NCBI GenBank assembly: GCA_963721115.1
Contig: CAVRIA010000008.1
Coordinates: forward strand, 496,001 to 560,000
From: CAVRIA01 sp963721115
GTDB lineage: Bacteria > Desulfobacterota > Binatia > HRBIN30 > CADEER01
DNA length: 64,000 nucleotides
Direction: 5' to 3'
Made by a program: the position numbers and the translations under genes. Under the pieces are notes generated by a model. That model searched no databases. It was given only the letters and a program-made list of their open reading frames with translations, and had not been told where the DNA came from. Positions 25,359 to 34,474 of this stretch are shown one piece after another (within the stretch, counting starts at the first letter, position 1; every line of letters begins with the position of its first letter).

Positions 25359-26861
25359 TCATCTCACGAAGCGGGACTCTATCGGACCCCTGCTACCGCG
25401 AACTTGATACCGCTGTCGCGTGCATGACGGTTGCTGTACGCTGGGGGGCGAATCTTTGTGCAAAGCACTGGTGAAGGTCACTGCCTCCGCACTCACGCAA
25501 TCGTCGTGCAGCCGGATGGGCAACCCGTCCATCGGCCTGGAGATCGGTGCCTGTTGGACGGGCATCGTGTAGCCTTCCGGCACGCTCCATCGGTAGCGCC
25601 GCACCAGCTGGTGCATGACGGTCTTGATCTGGATCTCGGCGAAGCGCAGGCCGAGGCACATGTGCGGCCCGGCGCCGAACGGCACCCACGAGTGACTGTG
25701 GCGCTCGTCCTCGGCGCGCTCGGGCGAGAAGCGGTCGGGGTCGAAGCGGAAGGGATCGTCCCACCACTCGGGCATGTGGTGGGTGTGGATCGGCGACACC
25801 ACCACCATGGCCCGCGCCGGGATGCGGTAACCGTCGAACTCGACGTCCGCGGTGGCGACGCGCGGAATGACCGGCAGCGGCGGGTAGCGTCGCAGGGTCT
25901 CCTTCATCACTCGCGTGTGCACCTCGAGCCCCTCGATGTCCTCGAAGGAGATGTGGGGCTTGCCGAGCGCGAGGCTCTCCTCGCGGACGCGTTCCTGCCA
26001 CTCCGGGTTGCGGGCCAGCTCGTAGGTCATCGACGAGAGCGTGCTGGTGGTCGTGTCGTGCGCCGCCATCATCAAGAAGATCATGTGGTCGACGATCTCC
26101 TGGTTGGAGAAGCGATCGCCCTCCTCGCTCTCGGCCCGGCGCAAGCGGCTGAACATGTCCGAGCCCTCTTCGGCGCTGCGCGCCTCGAAGAGGTCGGCAA
26201 AGTAGCGGATCATGAAGGCGCGCCCCTTGAGGCCGCGGTGGAACTCGAGGCCGGGGACGGGCAGGCGCAGCCGCGACATGGAAGCCGTCACCATGTCCTC
26301 GAAGGCGCGGTTCATGAGGCGCGTCTGCGGTCCGAGCTCGACGCCGACGAAGAGCGACGCCGCCAGGTCCAGTGTCATCTCCTTGAAGGCGGGGAACGCC
26401 GGGAAGGGCTGGCCGTTCGCGGGCCAGGCGGCGATGCCGCGCTCGATCATCGGGCCCATGCGCTCGGTGTACTCGCGCAGGGCCGGGCGCGTGAACGCCT
26501 GGTGCATGATGCGGCGGTGGAGCTTGTGGTTCTCCCCGTCGCGCAGCAGGAGCCCGTTGGGAAAGACCCGCCCCATGATCGTGTGCCACGGTCGCTTCGC
26601 CGAGAAGACCCGGGCGCGATCGAGCAGGACGAAGCGGTTGGCGTCGGGGCCGTAGAGGTTGACGAACTTCAACAGGCCGACGTTCTGCATCACCACCTTG
26701 CCGTGGCGATCGTGCAGCCTGCGCAGATTGCCGAGCATGTCGATGCGCTCGCGCCGCCCGCCGGCGATGATCGGCAGCATCTCGAGAAACCCGGCGCGCG
26801 GAATCTTCCGATAGGGGCGAGCGGAGCCGTTCGAGACGGGGACCTGTGCTTGTGACGACAT
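25359..26861 (-). CDS. Cytochrome P450
   Basis: Heme-thiolate monooxygenase. All signature parts are visible: the I-helix oxygen-activation motif AAHDTT, KETLRRYPP (ExxR), the PERF-equivalent FDPDRFSPER and the heme loop FGAGPHMCLGLRFAE with Cys402. The first ~25 residues are polar with no membrane anchor, as in soluble bacterial P450s. The usual C-terminus would be near PISRPMDGLPIRL (about residue 451). The frame continues for ~49 further residues of low similarity to the family, which may be a read-through of a lost stop. No ferredoxin or reductase gene lies nearby. The substrate is unknown. Confidence 0.9.
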   Translation of the reverse strand: MSSQAQVPVSNGSARPYRKIPRAGFLEMLPIIAGGRRERIDMLGNLRRLHDRHGKVVMQNVGLLKFVNLYGPDANRFVLLDRARVFSAKRPWHTIMGRVFPNGLLLRDGENHKLHRRIMHQAFTRPALREYTERMGPMIERGIAAWPANGQPFPAFPAFKEMTLDLAASLFVGVELGPQTRLMNRAFEDMVTASMSRLRLPVPGLEFHRGLKGRAFMIRYFADLFEARSAEEGSDMFSRLRRAESEEGDRFSNQEIVDHMIFLMMAAHDTTTSTLSSMTYELARNPEWQERVREESLALGKPHISFEDIEGLEVHTRVMKETLRRYPPLPVIPRVATADVEFDGYRIPARAMVVVSPIHTHHMPEWWDDPFRFDPDRFSPERAEDERHSHSWVPFGAGPHMCLGLRFAEIQIKTVMHQLVRRYRWSVPEGYTMPVQQAPISRPMDGLPIRLHDDCVSAEAVTFTSALHKDSPPSVQQPSCTRQRYQVRGSRGPIESRFVR

Positions 26862-27064
26862 GCGGCGGCCATGTTAGCCTTGATCCGGCACCGCCGGTCA
26901 AGGAGGAATCGCCCGCGCCCTCAACTCATCCACGGCACGCCCGGGCCCAATTGCGACTACCGGCCGCTCTGACCGGACCTGGCTGCCGAACGAGCACCTG
27001 CAATCGAGCGGGTGCTGCGCGTAAGGATTGGCTTCGTGGGTAATACCTGTCATACTACTCGGAG

Positions 27065-27310
27065 ATGAAGACCGCCGTCTCTCTCCCGGACGAGCTATTC
27101 GACGAGATCGACGCCGCGGCGCGGCGGATGAAGATGTCGCGAAGCGGTTTGCTCGCCAAGGCGGCGCGCGAGTTTTTGGCCAAGCAGCGCCAGCCGGACG
27201 CCACCGATGCCTGGAATCGGGCCATCGAGAAGGGCGGTCAGCCGGGAGACGATCCGGCAGCAAAGGCGCTGCGCGGGCGAACGAAGCAGGTCATTCGGCG
27301 CGCAAGCTGA
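27065..27310 (+). CDS. Ribbon-helix-helix antitoxin (MazE-like)
   Basis: An 81-residue DNA-binding antitoxin: MKTAVSLPDELFDEIDAAAR is the ribbon and first helix, and MSRSGLLAKAAREFLA the second helix. The C-terminal ~35 residues are polar and probably disordered until bound to the toxin. Its stop overlaps the toxin start (TGATG), the normal coupled arrangement, and such antitoxins usually repress their own operon. Confidence 0.85.
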   Translation: MKTAVSLPDELFDEIDAAARRMKMSRSGLLAKAAREFLAKQRQPDATDAWNRAIEKGGQPGDDPAAKALRGRTKQVIRRAS

Positions 27311-27663
27311 TGCCGGCGATACGCCGCGGGCAGGTGTGGTGGGTCGACTTCGGAGAGCCGCGCGGTTCGGAGCCCGAGTACCGGCACCCAGCCTTGATCC
27401 TCCAGCGCGACGAGGTGAACGCAAGTAGGATCAACACGGTCGTCGTCTGCGTGTTGACCAGCAACCGGGCGCTGGCGGGAGCACCCGGCAACACGCTCTT
27501 GTCCCGGCGATCGACGGGTCTGCCCCGGGATTCGGTGGCGAACGCGTCGCAGATCGCGACGATCGACAAGGCGGATCTCCACTCCCTGGTCGCAACGATC
27601 CCGCCTCGGTTGATGCGCGAGGTGAACGACGGTATCCGCTGGTTTCTGGAGCTCGACGCGTGA
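27310..27663 (+). CDS. MazF/PemK-family endoribonuclease toxin
   Basis: A 117-residue sequence-specific mRNA interferase. The SH3-like barrel starts RRGQVWWVDFGEPRGSEPEY, with HPALILQRDEVN (the conserved R-P-x-L-V-L-like strand reads HPALIL here), VVVCVLTSN and the C-terminal strand VANASQIATIDKADL. Start ATG overlaps the antitoxin stop by one base. The pair appears intact and functional. Confidence 0.88.
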   Translation: MPAIRRGQVWWVDFGEPRGSEPEYRHPALILQRDEVNASRINTVVVCVLTSNRALAGAPGNTLLSRRSTGLPRDSVANASQIATIDKADLHSLVATIPPRLMREVNDGIRWFLELDA

Positions 27664-27865
27664 TCGGAATTCAACGCGGGGGTCACGGCGCCACAGGACT
27701 CGCCTTTGAGCAGGGAGGCGGCGGGATATTCTCCCGACGCGGATCGCCAAGATCCCGCGCGACGGGCGCCCTCGCGTCCGAGCCACGGACCAGTTCGGTA
27801 CGATCGAGCTGGAGCTCTCGAAAGCCCCGCTGCTCTGCGTTCCGTCGATGACGCCGCCGCCCTGA

Positions 27866-29913
27866 TTGCTCGATCGGCGAGAAGGCCGGCTCGGTTGGCG
27901 AGAGCCGAGGGAGAGACACCGACGCACCTCGGTTGAGTTGGCTCGACCGGTTCGGGTCGAAGCACCGATTCAACTCGGTTCGCGAACCGAGCTCCCGTTT
28001 GCTATTGGGAGCGGCCAGCCCGATGTCGGTACTCGTTCTCGCAGGTCCCTCATCTATCTCTATCTGACATTCCTCGGTTGGGGCCTGACCCGTATCGCGC
28101 TGCCTCGAACGCTGAGCCCGTATCGAGCATGGTTTGCTCCCTGGGTCGGATTCATGCTCGCGGCGATTCTGGCGGTTCGGCTGAGTCGCTGGGGAATGGG
28201 AACCAGCACCGCGCTCTACCCGATTACCGCCGTCGGTGTCGGCTTTGCGATCTGGAGTGCTCTGCTACTAAACCCGAACCCGGTCCGAAGCGCCACATTC
28301 CGCGCACCGCCTTCGTGCTCGCCTGCCTGGTCGCGCTTCTCTTGGCCCTGTATCCGCTACTCCATCTGCATGTCGGACCGACCGCGGTGTCCCTCGGCAA
28401 CAACGATCCCGGTTGCTATTCAGCGACTGCTCGCTTCCTGCAACTCGGAAGCATTCGCCACCCTCCGGCCTGCAACAATCTCTTGCCGCTGAGCTGCCTG
28501 GTGCACGACCAGGTCGTCGCGAATTCGCGTCCCGGGACCTTTCTATTGATCGGTCTTTTCGCCGATCTCTTCCGCCTGCAGACGTATCAAATCTTCACCG
28601 TCCTGCTCGCGGTTGTCCTGGCTCTGACGCCGCCACTGGTTGGAATCTTCGTCGAGGTCGCGAGCGGGAATCGGTTCGCCGCACTGCTCGCCCTGTTGTT
28701 GAGCGCCCTGAGCGTCAATCAGCTCTACTTCTTCTATCACGGCTTTGCCGGTCAGGTGTTTGGCGAAGGGTGCCTGATCATCGCGTTCATTCTGGTGTGG
28801 AAGGCAGAGAGCGACCGGAAACACTGGGCATCGTATGCGTTCACGCTGGGTCTGGCGATGTGTGGAATGCTCGAGTTGTATCAGGAGAACGCGGCGCTTT
28901 TTTTCGCCCCTTGGGGCGTTTACTTCCTGTGGCAAGTACTCGAGGCGAAGACGTCGAGGTGGCGTCTGGTCTGTCGCTTTGCCGTTCCCGTGGGGATCGT
29001 GTTTGCCCTTGATCCCTTTGCCTTCTGGTACGGTCTGGTCTGCTTGTGGCACGTCCGCGCTGCGGCACCGGGTTGGTCGATGCCGCGCTGGGCACTGCCT
29101 GCGGACATCATCGGCCTGATGAATGTCTACCTGCCGAGTGCCAGCGAGCGCTTCGCGTCGGTTGCCGGTATGCCGGTGGCCCGTCTCGCTCGATGGTTGC
29201 TTCTCTACGGGCGCGTGGCGGCAATCGCCAGTATACCGGTGACCGGCGTTGCTCTATTTGGGTTCCTGTACTGGCGCAATCCGCGTCTGACACTTTCGGT
29301 CACGTTGGTCATGCTGGCACTGCTCCTCTATGAATTCGGAGGTCGCCATTTTTCGTATGGTTATCACAAGGTCGCCGCCAACGTATCGTTCCTGCTGATT
29401 GCCGCCTTCGCGACGGGAGTTGCGCGGGCCGTGAGAGGTCGGGCCGGTTTTCGAGCACGTCGTCGTGCAGCCGGTGCAGTGGTGACGCTCCTCGCTGCGG
29501 GATGCCTTTTCGCTACCATTCCGCTCGTAGTGGAAATGCAGCGCCTGCAACAATTCGTGGGCCCCGACCTGGTCGAACTGACGACCATCAAGCGGTTGGC
29601 GGGGAACCGCCCCGTGCACCTCATCGAAAACAGGCACTGGCAACAGCTGTGGGCGGTGTATTTTCTGGATCCCGTACCTACTCTGCTGGATGATCCGGGT
29701 ATCTACTTCGGGGGACTCGTGAGCCCGCCCGCGTCTCCGAACGTTCTGACTCTGCTTCCCGAGTCGCCGGATACGCTCGCAACCTCGAGCGAGGACTCCA
29801 GTCCACCAGAACGAGAGGACTCACGGGGGGACAACGAGGCCGTGTCCGGCCCGGAGCGGAGGCGTGTTCTCTGGCACAACGAGGCCTACTTGCTCCTCTC
29901 TCCCGGATCGTAG
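27866..29913 (+). pseudogene. Multi-spanning membrane protein (GT-C-like), one frameshift
   Basis: A membrane protein of roughly 650 residues split by a shift near 28280. The first frame carries helices LIYLYLTFLGWG and WVGFMLAAILAVRL up to LLLNPNP. The second continues GPKRHIPRTAFVLACLVALL and holds NNDPGCYSATARFLQLGS plus about nine more helices and a soluble tail to 29913. An acidic residue near the first periplasmic loop (NNDPG) and the overall layout recall polyprenyl-sugar-dependent GT-C transferases or O-antigen-type proteins, but no family is assigned. The start is uncertain: the ATG at 27866 gives a long charged leader, and a later TTG is possible. GC content looks lower than in neighbours, which with the toxin-antitoxin pair suggests transfer. 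Confidence 0.6.
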
Positions 29914-29920
29914 CTTGGGG

Positions 29921-29938
29921 CGCTACCAGAAGGTAGCG
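29921..29938 (+). terminator. Stem-loop after the membrane protein gene
   Basis: CGCTACC (29921-29927) and GGTAGCG (29932-29938) form a 7-bp stem with AGAA loop, 8 nt after the stop codon. No T-run follows, so it may be a weak or Rho-assisted terminator. Confidence 0.45.
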
Positions 29939-30149
29939 TCGGGCCTGTGCAGCGAGTGGGGCGTTCGGAGGTCTGTACCCTGGCTGAACTCGTCGAACGA
30001 GCTCGTCTCGTCGGCCGTGTTCATCTCCCGGGTCCAACCGAGTTCGAGGCTCTTGACAGCGAGCGCAACAAAGATTCATCTCGGGTGCCCGCGGGAATGT
30101 CGGGCTCGTTTCGGGCTGGCTACCTCGGATGAGGTCATAGGAGGAGGAC

Positions 30150-30707
30150 ATGAAGAAACGGCTGCAAATCCAGGCAACGGTCCTGCTGCTCGGGGCAGTC
30201 GTGGCGTTGGGGAGTGCACCCGCTGCACTGGCGGGTAGCCGGGAAAATCTCGAGCGAGACGCCGCCAAGGCGCTGAAGAGCCTCTATGCGAACAACACCG
30301 CGGCGACCCTGCTCGGCCACAAAGCCAAGGCCGTTCTGGTCTTCCCGAACATCGTCAAGGCCGGTTTCATGTTCGGCGGGCAGATAGGGGACGGGGTCCT
30401 CATGAAGAACGGCCGGGTGGCCGGTTACTACAACTCACTCGCCGCATCGTACGGCCTGCAAGCCGGGCTACAGGTATTCGGATACGCGCTCTTCTTCATG
30501 AACGACAAGGCCCTGTCCTATCTCGACAAGAGCGGCGGCTGGGAGCTTGGTGTCGGCCCGAGCATCGTCGTCGTCGACAAGGGCATGGGCAAGTCGTTGA
30601 CCAGCACGACGATTACGCAGGACGTCTATGCGTTCATCTTCGATCAGAAGGGCCTGATGGCCGGCCTCGGCATTCAGGGCTCGAAGATCACGAAGATTTC
30701 CAGGTGA
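30150..30707 (+). CDS. Exported SYLF/Ysc84-domain protein
   Basis: A 185-residue protein with a clear signal peptide (MKKRLQIQATVLLLGAVVAL, cleavage after AALAG) and a SYLF lipid-binding domain: KAKAVLVFPNIVKAGFMFGG, GYYNSLAASYGLQAGLQ and the FFMNDKALSYL segment. SYLF domains bind phosphoinositides in eukaryotes; the bacterial function is poorly known. A strong site (GGAGGAGG) precedes the ATG. The next gene starts 44 bp downstream and is also exported, so the two probably form an envelope-related operon. Confidence 0.85.
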   Translation: MKKRLQIQATVLLLGAVVALGSAPAALAGSRENLERDAAKALKSLYANNTAATLLGHKAKAVLVFPNIVKAGFMFGGQIGDGVLMKNGRVAGYYNSLAASYGLQAGLQVFGYALFFMNDKALSYLDKSGGWELGVGPSIVVVDKGMGKSLTSTTITQDVYAFIFDQKGLMAGLGIQGSKITKISR

Positions 30708-30751
30708 GTGGCGCCACTCGGGCGATGCAGATGAAGAAAGGAGCCGACACC

Positions 30752-31264
30752 ATGTCGAAGATACGTCTCTTGCTCGCCGCCGCTCTGATGTTGAGCGGTT
30801 CCGCCACGATCCTTCGCGCAGCGGCGCCCGCCGGCGAACAACCGGCGGACACGAACCTGACGATCTTGCTCGACGCCATTCGGGCCAATCGCAAAGCCAT
30901 GGTCGCCGTGAACCTGCAGCTGACCGACGCCGAGGCCGCCGAGTTCTGGCCGGTCTACGATCGCTATCAGAAAGAGATGGACGCGGTCGGAGACCGCTTG
31001 CTCGCCTTGATCGAGGACTACACGGCGAGCTTCAGCGACATGTCCAACGACAAGGCGATGAAGATCGTCGAAGACTACCTCGCCATCCAGGCAGACCAGG
31101 TCAAGGTGCGCCGCTCCTATGTCGACGAGTTCGCCAAGAGCTTGCCCGGACGCAAGGTCGCCCGCTTCTACCAGATCGAGAACAAGATGGACGCGGTGAT
31201 TCGCTACGAGCTCGCCTCGAAGATCCCGGTGATCGACGAGGGGAGCGGCACCCCTGCGGAGTGA
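30752..31264 (+). CDS. Small exported protein, unknown function
   Basis: A 170-residue protein with a signal peptide (MSKIRLLLAAALMLSGSATI) and a helical mature part: NLQLTDAEAAEFWPVYDRYQ, then long charged helices. The LTDAEA-FWPVYDRY segment recalls periplasmic helical proteins such as the Spy/CpxP (LTxxQ) group, but the match is weak. AAAGGAG lies before the chosen ATG 30752; an ATG at 30725 is in the same frame but would place charged residues before the signal. It is probably cotranscribed with the SYLF gene. Confidence 0.72.
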   Translation: MSKIRLLLAAALMLSGSATILRAAAPAGEQPADTNLTILLDAIRANRKAMVAVNLQLTDAEAAEFWPVYDRYQKEMDAVGDRLLALIEDYTASFSDMSNDKAMKIVEDYLAIQADQVKVRRSYVDEFAKSLPGRKVARFYQIENKMDAVIRYELASKIPVIDEGSGTPAE

Positions 31265-31652
31265 GGCGAAGCCATTCGCGTTCGCAGTCGGGGAGACCTA
31301 TCTGGTCGTGGGGAACGGGCAGGGTGGGTCGGTGACGACGGACATCTGCAACGGCAACGTCTCGGGGCTCGACGCGATCGATGCTCGGGCCGCCGCGATC
31401 CGGGACATACTCGACCCCCCGCCGGTGCCGCAGAAGACGCGCGGGCGGCCTTGATCTGCCCGTGACGCTCGGGAACGCGCATCTCCGGTTCGACAGGGTG
31501 CCGTCCGCCTCGATGTCGAAGGCGATCCGTCGGCGTCAAGATCGCCTTCGAGGAGGGGTTCGGACCTACGCGACGTGAAATGGACCATCCGCGAGGGCAT
31601 CGCCCACACGCCCGCGGAGTGGATGGGGAAATGAGCTCGACCGGCGCAACGA
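31265..31652. other. Gap with possible decayed coding fragment
   Basis: No intact gene. In one plus frame, positions ~31268-31455 read as protein-like sequence (FAVGETYLVVGNGQGGSVTT, then AIDARAAAIRDIL) ending at a stop, but no start codon precedes it. A second protein-like piece (REGIAHTPAEWMGK) ends at about 31634. They may be remnants of one gene; the family was not recognised. Confidence 0.3.
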
Positions 31653-32387
31653 CTACTCGCCTTCCGCCGCCTTCCTCAGATCCAAACGGACGTAGACGCG
31701 GACACCCGAGCCGTCCTCGAACCAGGCGTTCCAGTAAGGCGGGTGGCTGAGCGCCCTCAGTCGATCGATCCATTCCCGGCCACTCAGTCGCTCGTCCAGA
31801 TCGATTCGCCGGAGCGCCGCGAAATCGCGCTTCGTGTTCAGGTTGCCCTCCTCCTCGGGAGGCTGCGCCGAGAACGTTCCCTCGTAGAGCGCCTCGACGT
31901 GCTCCTCGAGGAGCTGGAACTGCGCTTCGACGACCTTGCGATACACGTCGTCGGATCGTTCCCACGGCTCGATCGACACCGCGCGGCGCGCGATGATCGG
32001 ACCGTGGTCGATCTTCTCGTCCATCACGTGCAACGTCGCGCCCGCTCGCTTGCCGTTCATGATGGAGAACACGTGCGGATACCAGCCGCGGTTGAAGGGG
32101 TTGTAGCCGGGGTGAACGTTGACGCAGGTTCGAGCCCGCACCAGATCGGCGGGGAAGATCTGCCGGCAGTTGAGAGAGAGAATCAGGTCGTAGTCGCGGA
32201 TCACGTGTTGCCACTCCTCGCGCAGATCCACCTCCTTCAGATCGGCCTCGCCGCGCTCCACGGCGCTGAGAGTGCCGGACGAGCAGCGAAAGGTGGTCTG
32301 CTGCAGAAGTCCCTTGCGCGACAGCAGTTGCTCGAAACGGAGCTTCAGATCCGTGCGGTCCGTAACGACCAGAACGCGTTTTGCCAT
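31653..32387 (-). CDS. Sugar-nucleotide N-formyltransferase (VioF/QdtF-like)
   Basis: Formyl-tetrahydrofolate-dependent transferase of 244 residues. TCVNVHPGYNPFNRGWYPHV carries the family Asn90 and His92, and DEKIDHGPII carries Asp127, the expected Asn-His-Asp catalytic set. The short length without a C-terminal Fmt domain and the HPGYNPFNRGWYP segment fit enzymes that formylate dTDP-4-amino-4,6-dideoxyglucose. The start at 32387 follows a GAGGAGG site. The VioA-like aminotransferase four genes upstream on the same strand would make its substrate. The gene is the last of a five-gene minus-strand cluster. Confidence 0.85.
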   Translation of the reverse strand: MAKRVLVVTDRTDLKLRFEQLLSRKGLLQQTTFRCSSGTLSAVERGEADLKEVDLREEWQHVIRDYDLILSLNCRQIFPADLVRARTCVNVHPGYNPFNRGWYPHVFSIMNGKRAGATLHVMDEKIDHGPIIARRAVSIEPWERSDDVYRKVVEAQFQLLEEHVEALYEGTFSAQPPEEEGNLNTKRDFAALRRIDLDERLSGREWIDRLRALSHPPYWNAWFEDGSGVRVYVRLDLRKAAEGE

Positions 32388-32395
32388 AGGCCTCC

Positions 32396-34461
32396 TCAGC
32401 GCAGCCACACGGCCGGTTTCGTCTCCGAGCTCCCGAGGCCCTCGGCAATCTCGTGCCTCGCCCGTTTCACCATCGCCCGCCAGCGAGGGTCCGTCGGTGA
32501 GATGGCTCGTTGCTCTCGCGGATCCGCGGCGAGGTCGAAGACGGAAACATCCTTCGCCGTCCGGAACGAGCCGGATCGCGGATACGAAAACCTCACCTTC
32601 AGCGCACCGGCCCGATACGCTTTCCTGTTGCCCCTGGGCACCCTCGATTCGGAGAGTACGGGCGGCCGGGTCGCCTCCTCCTCCCCGGCGACCAGCGGCC
32701 GCAGCGACGTGCCGAAGAGCGGCCGGGGAGCGCGCGGCAAGTTCAAGTAGTCGATGAGCGTCGGGAGCACGTCGACCAGGGAAACCGGCGTGTCGACCCT
32801 CGCCTTTGCGCCGTCGAACTCCGGAAGTCGCGGCCAGCGGAAGAGAAGAGGTACGTGCACCTGCTCCTGGTACACGTCGTGACCGTGGCTGTAGCCGTCG
32901 TGCTCGAAGAACTCCTCGCCGTGATCGGCCAACACGACCACCAAAGTGGAGTCCGCCAGGCCGAGGTCCCGCAGATCGTCGAACATCCTGCCGATGGCCC
33001 GGTCGACAAAGGCGATCTCCGTGTCGTAACGAGCCACCATCTCCCGCAGCGCGGGCGTTCCCCGGTATCGCGCGTTCGCCGGATTGCCGTTGCGAACGCG
33101 CAGTAGGTCGACGTGCGAGTACGGCTTCACGTCACGGAGATCCGCCGCCAGGGGGGGAGTCCCCCGGTCGTAGTAGGGCCAATGTGGATCGAGAAACTGG
33201 ACGTACAGAAAGAACCTTCCCCCGCGATGTCGTTCCAGCCAGTCGCGGGCGATTCCCCTCACGTTCGGGGCCGGTTCCTTGTGGAGATGGAGGCGGGCCA
33301 TCTCGCGGAAGGATTCCCAATAGTCGCGTCCCGAGAGAAGGTCGAAGAGAAAGAACGAACCGCGGAAGTATTTGTGTCCGCCAAACGCCGCAAACTCGTC
33401 GAAGCCATTCTCGAAACCGAGGCCATCGACGAGGCCGTTCGCGGAGAAGCCGGCCGTTCTGTAGCCCGCTTCTGGAAGGCACTCGCGAGCGTCCACGCGG
33501 ACGGCGGAGGAGGGAAGTTGATGCCGCGGTCGGCACCGAAATGCGAGGGGGGAAACCCGGTGAAGAGCGCCTTCACAGAGGGAATCGTGCTGGCGCCGGC
33601 CGACGTCGCATTGCTGAAGTACGTCGCCCGTCGCTCGGCGATTCTCCGCAGGTTCGGCGTCGTTCGCTTCGCGTAACCGCCGAGCTGCGTGTGATCCGCC
33701 CGCAGCGTGTCGACCAGGATCATCAGAACATTCACGCCCGGCTCGGCGGCTTGGACCGAGGACGCGCCGATCGCGCCACCGGAACCGGTCTGCATCAGAG
33801 TGAGCAGAACCCCGACGGCCGCAAACCCCGCGGCGAGCCCTCCGAAGAACGGAATCCGACGGAAGGGTGCGAGCGACCCCCGAAGGAGAATCGCGACGAC
33901 CGAGATCGTACAGAAGGTCAGAATGATCAGCTCGTAGATCGAGGAAGCGACCTCGAACCGGTCGAAGACCGCGTGGCCCCAGAATCCGAACGCAGAGAGA
34001 CAGAGAATCCAGGCCAGGAGCGGGGCCCGCCGCCGGGGCAACGACGCGAATATCAAGACGACAGCGCCGGTGGAGGCGGCGAATGCGAGAAGCACCGCGG
34101 CGAGAAGCCCGACCTCCGGGTCGAGGTGATAGTGCCGGTAGAGCCCGTGTTGGACGGAGAGGTGAAGCCAGAGGAGGAGGGCCGACCCGAGAGGAGGCAC
34201 GGTCATCGACGCGACCCAGGGGACGTTCGTGCCGGCGAGTCTCGTCCGCTTCACCGAGCGCGCCGCCACGACGGACCCGACATAGAGAGCGAATACGATG
34301 CCGAAGTACAGCAGGCTCGCCAGGAAGAAGCCCCTGCGAAGCACCGGGCTGAGAAGAAAGCGATCGAGCGGATAAGGATGAACGAGCTCGAAGGAGAGCA
34401 AGGGCAGCCAGAGAAGCAGGGATAACGCCGGCGAGGGTCGCGATACGCTCGGTGACGGCAC
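32396..34461 (-). pseudogene. Membrane sulfatase-like protein, one frameshift
   Basis: N-terminal membrane domain (about six helices, residues ~1-235) fused to an alkaline-phosphatase-fold sulfatase domain, split by a one-base shift near 33490. The two reading frames meet between PPPPSAWTLA and ECLPEAGYRTAGFSANGLVD. Metal ligands are seen in MILVDTLRADH and VVVLADHGEEFFEHDGYSHG. At the nucleophile site the sequence is STIPSVKALFTG: Thr stands where formylglycine-type sulfatases have Cys or Ser (C-x-P-S-R). A Thr nucleophile as in phosphoethanolamine or glycerol-phosphate transferases is therefore likely, and the protein may decorate the glycan made by its neighbours. About 690 aa when joined. 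Confidence 0.75.
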
Positions 34462-34474
34462 TACGGGGCCTCCT

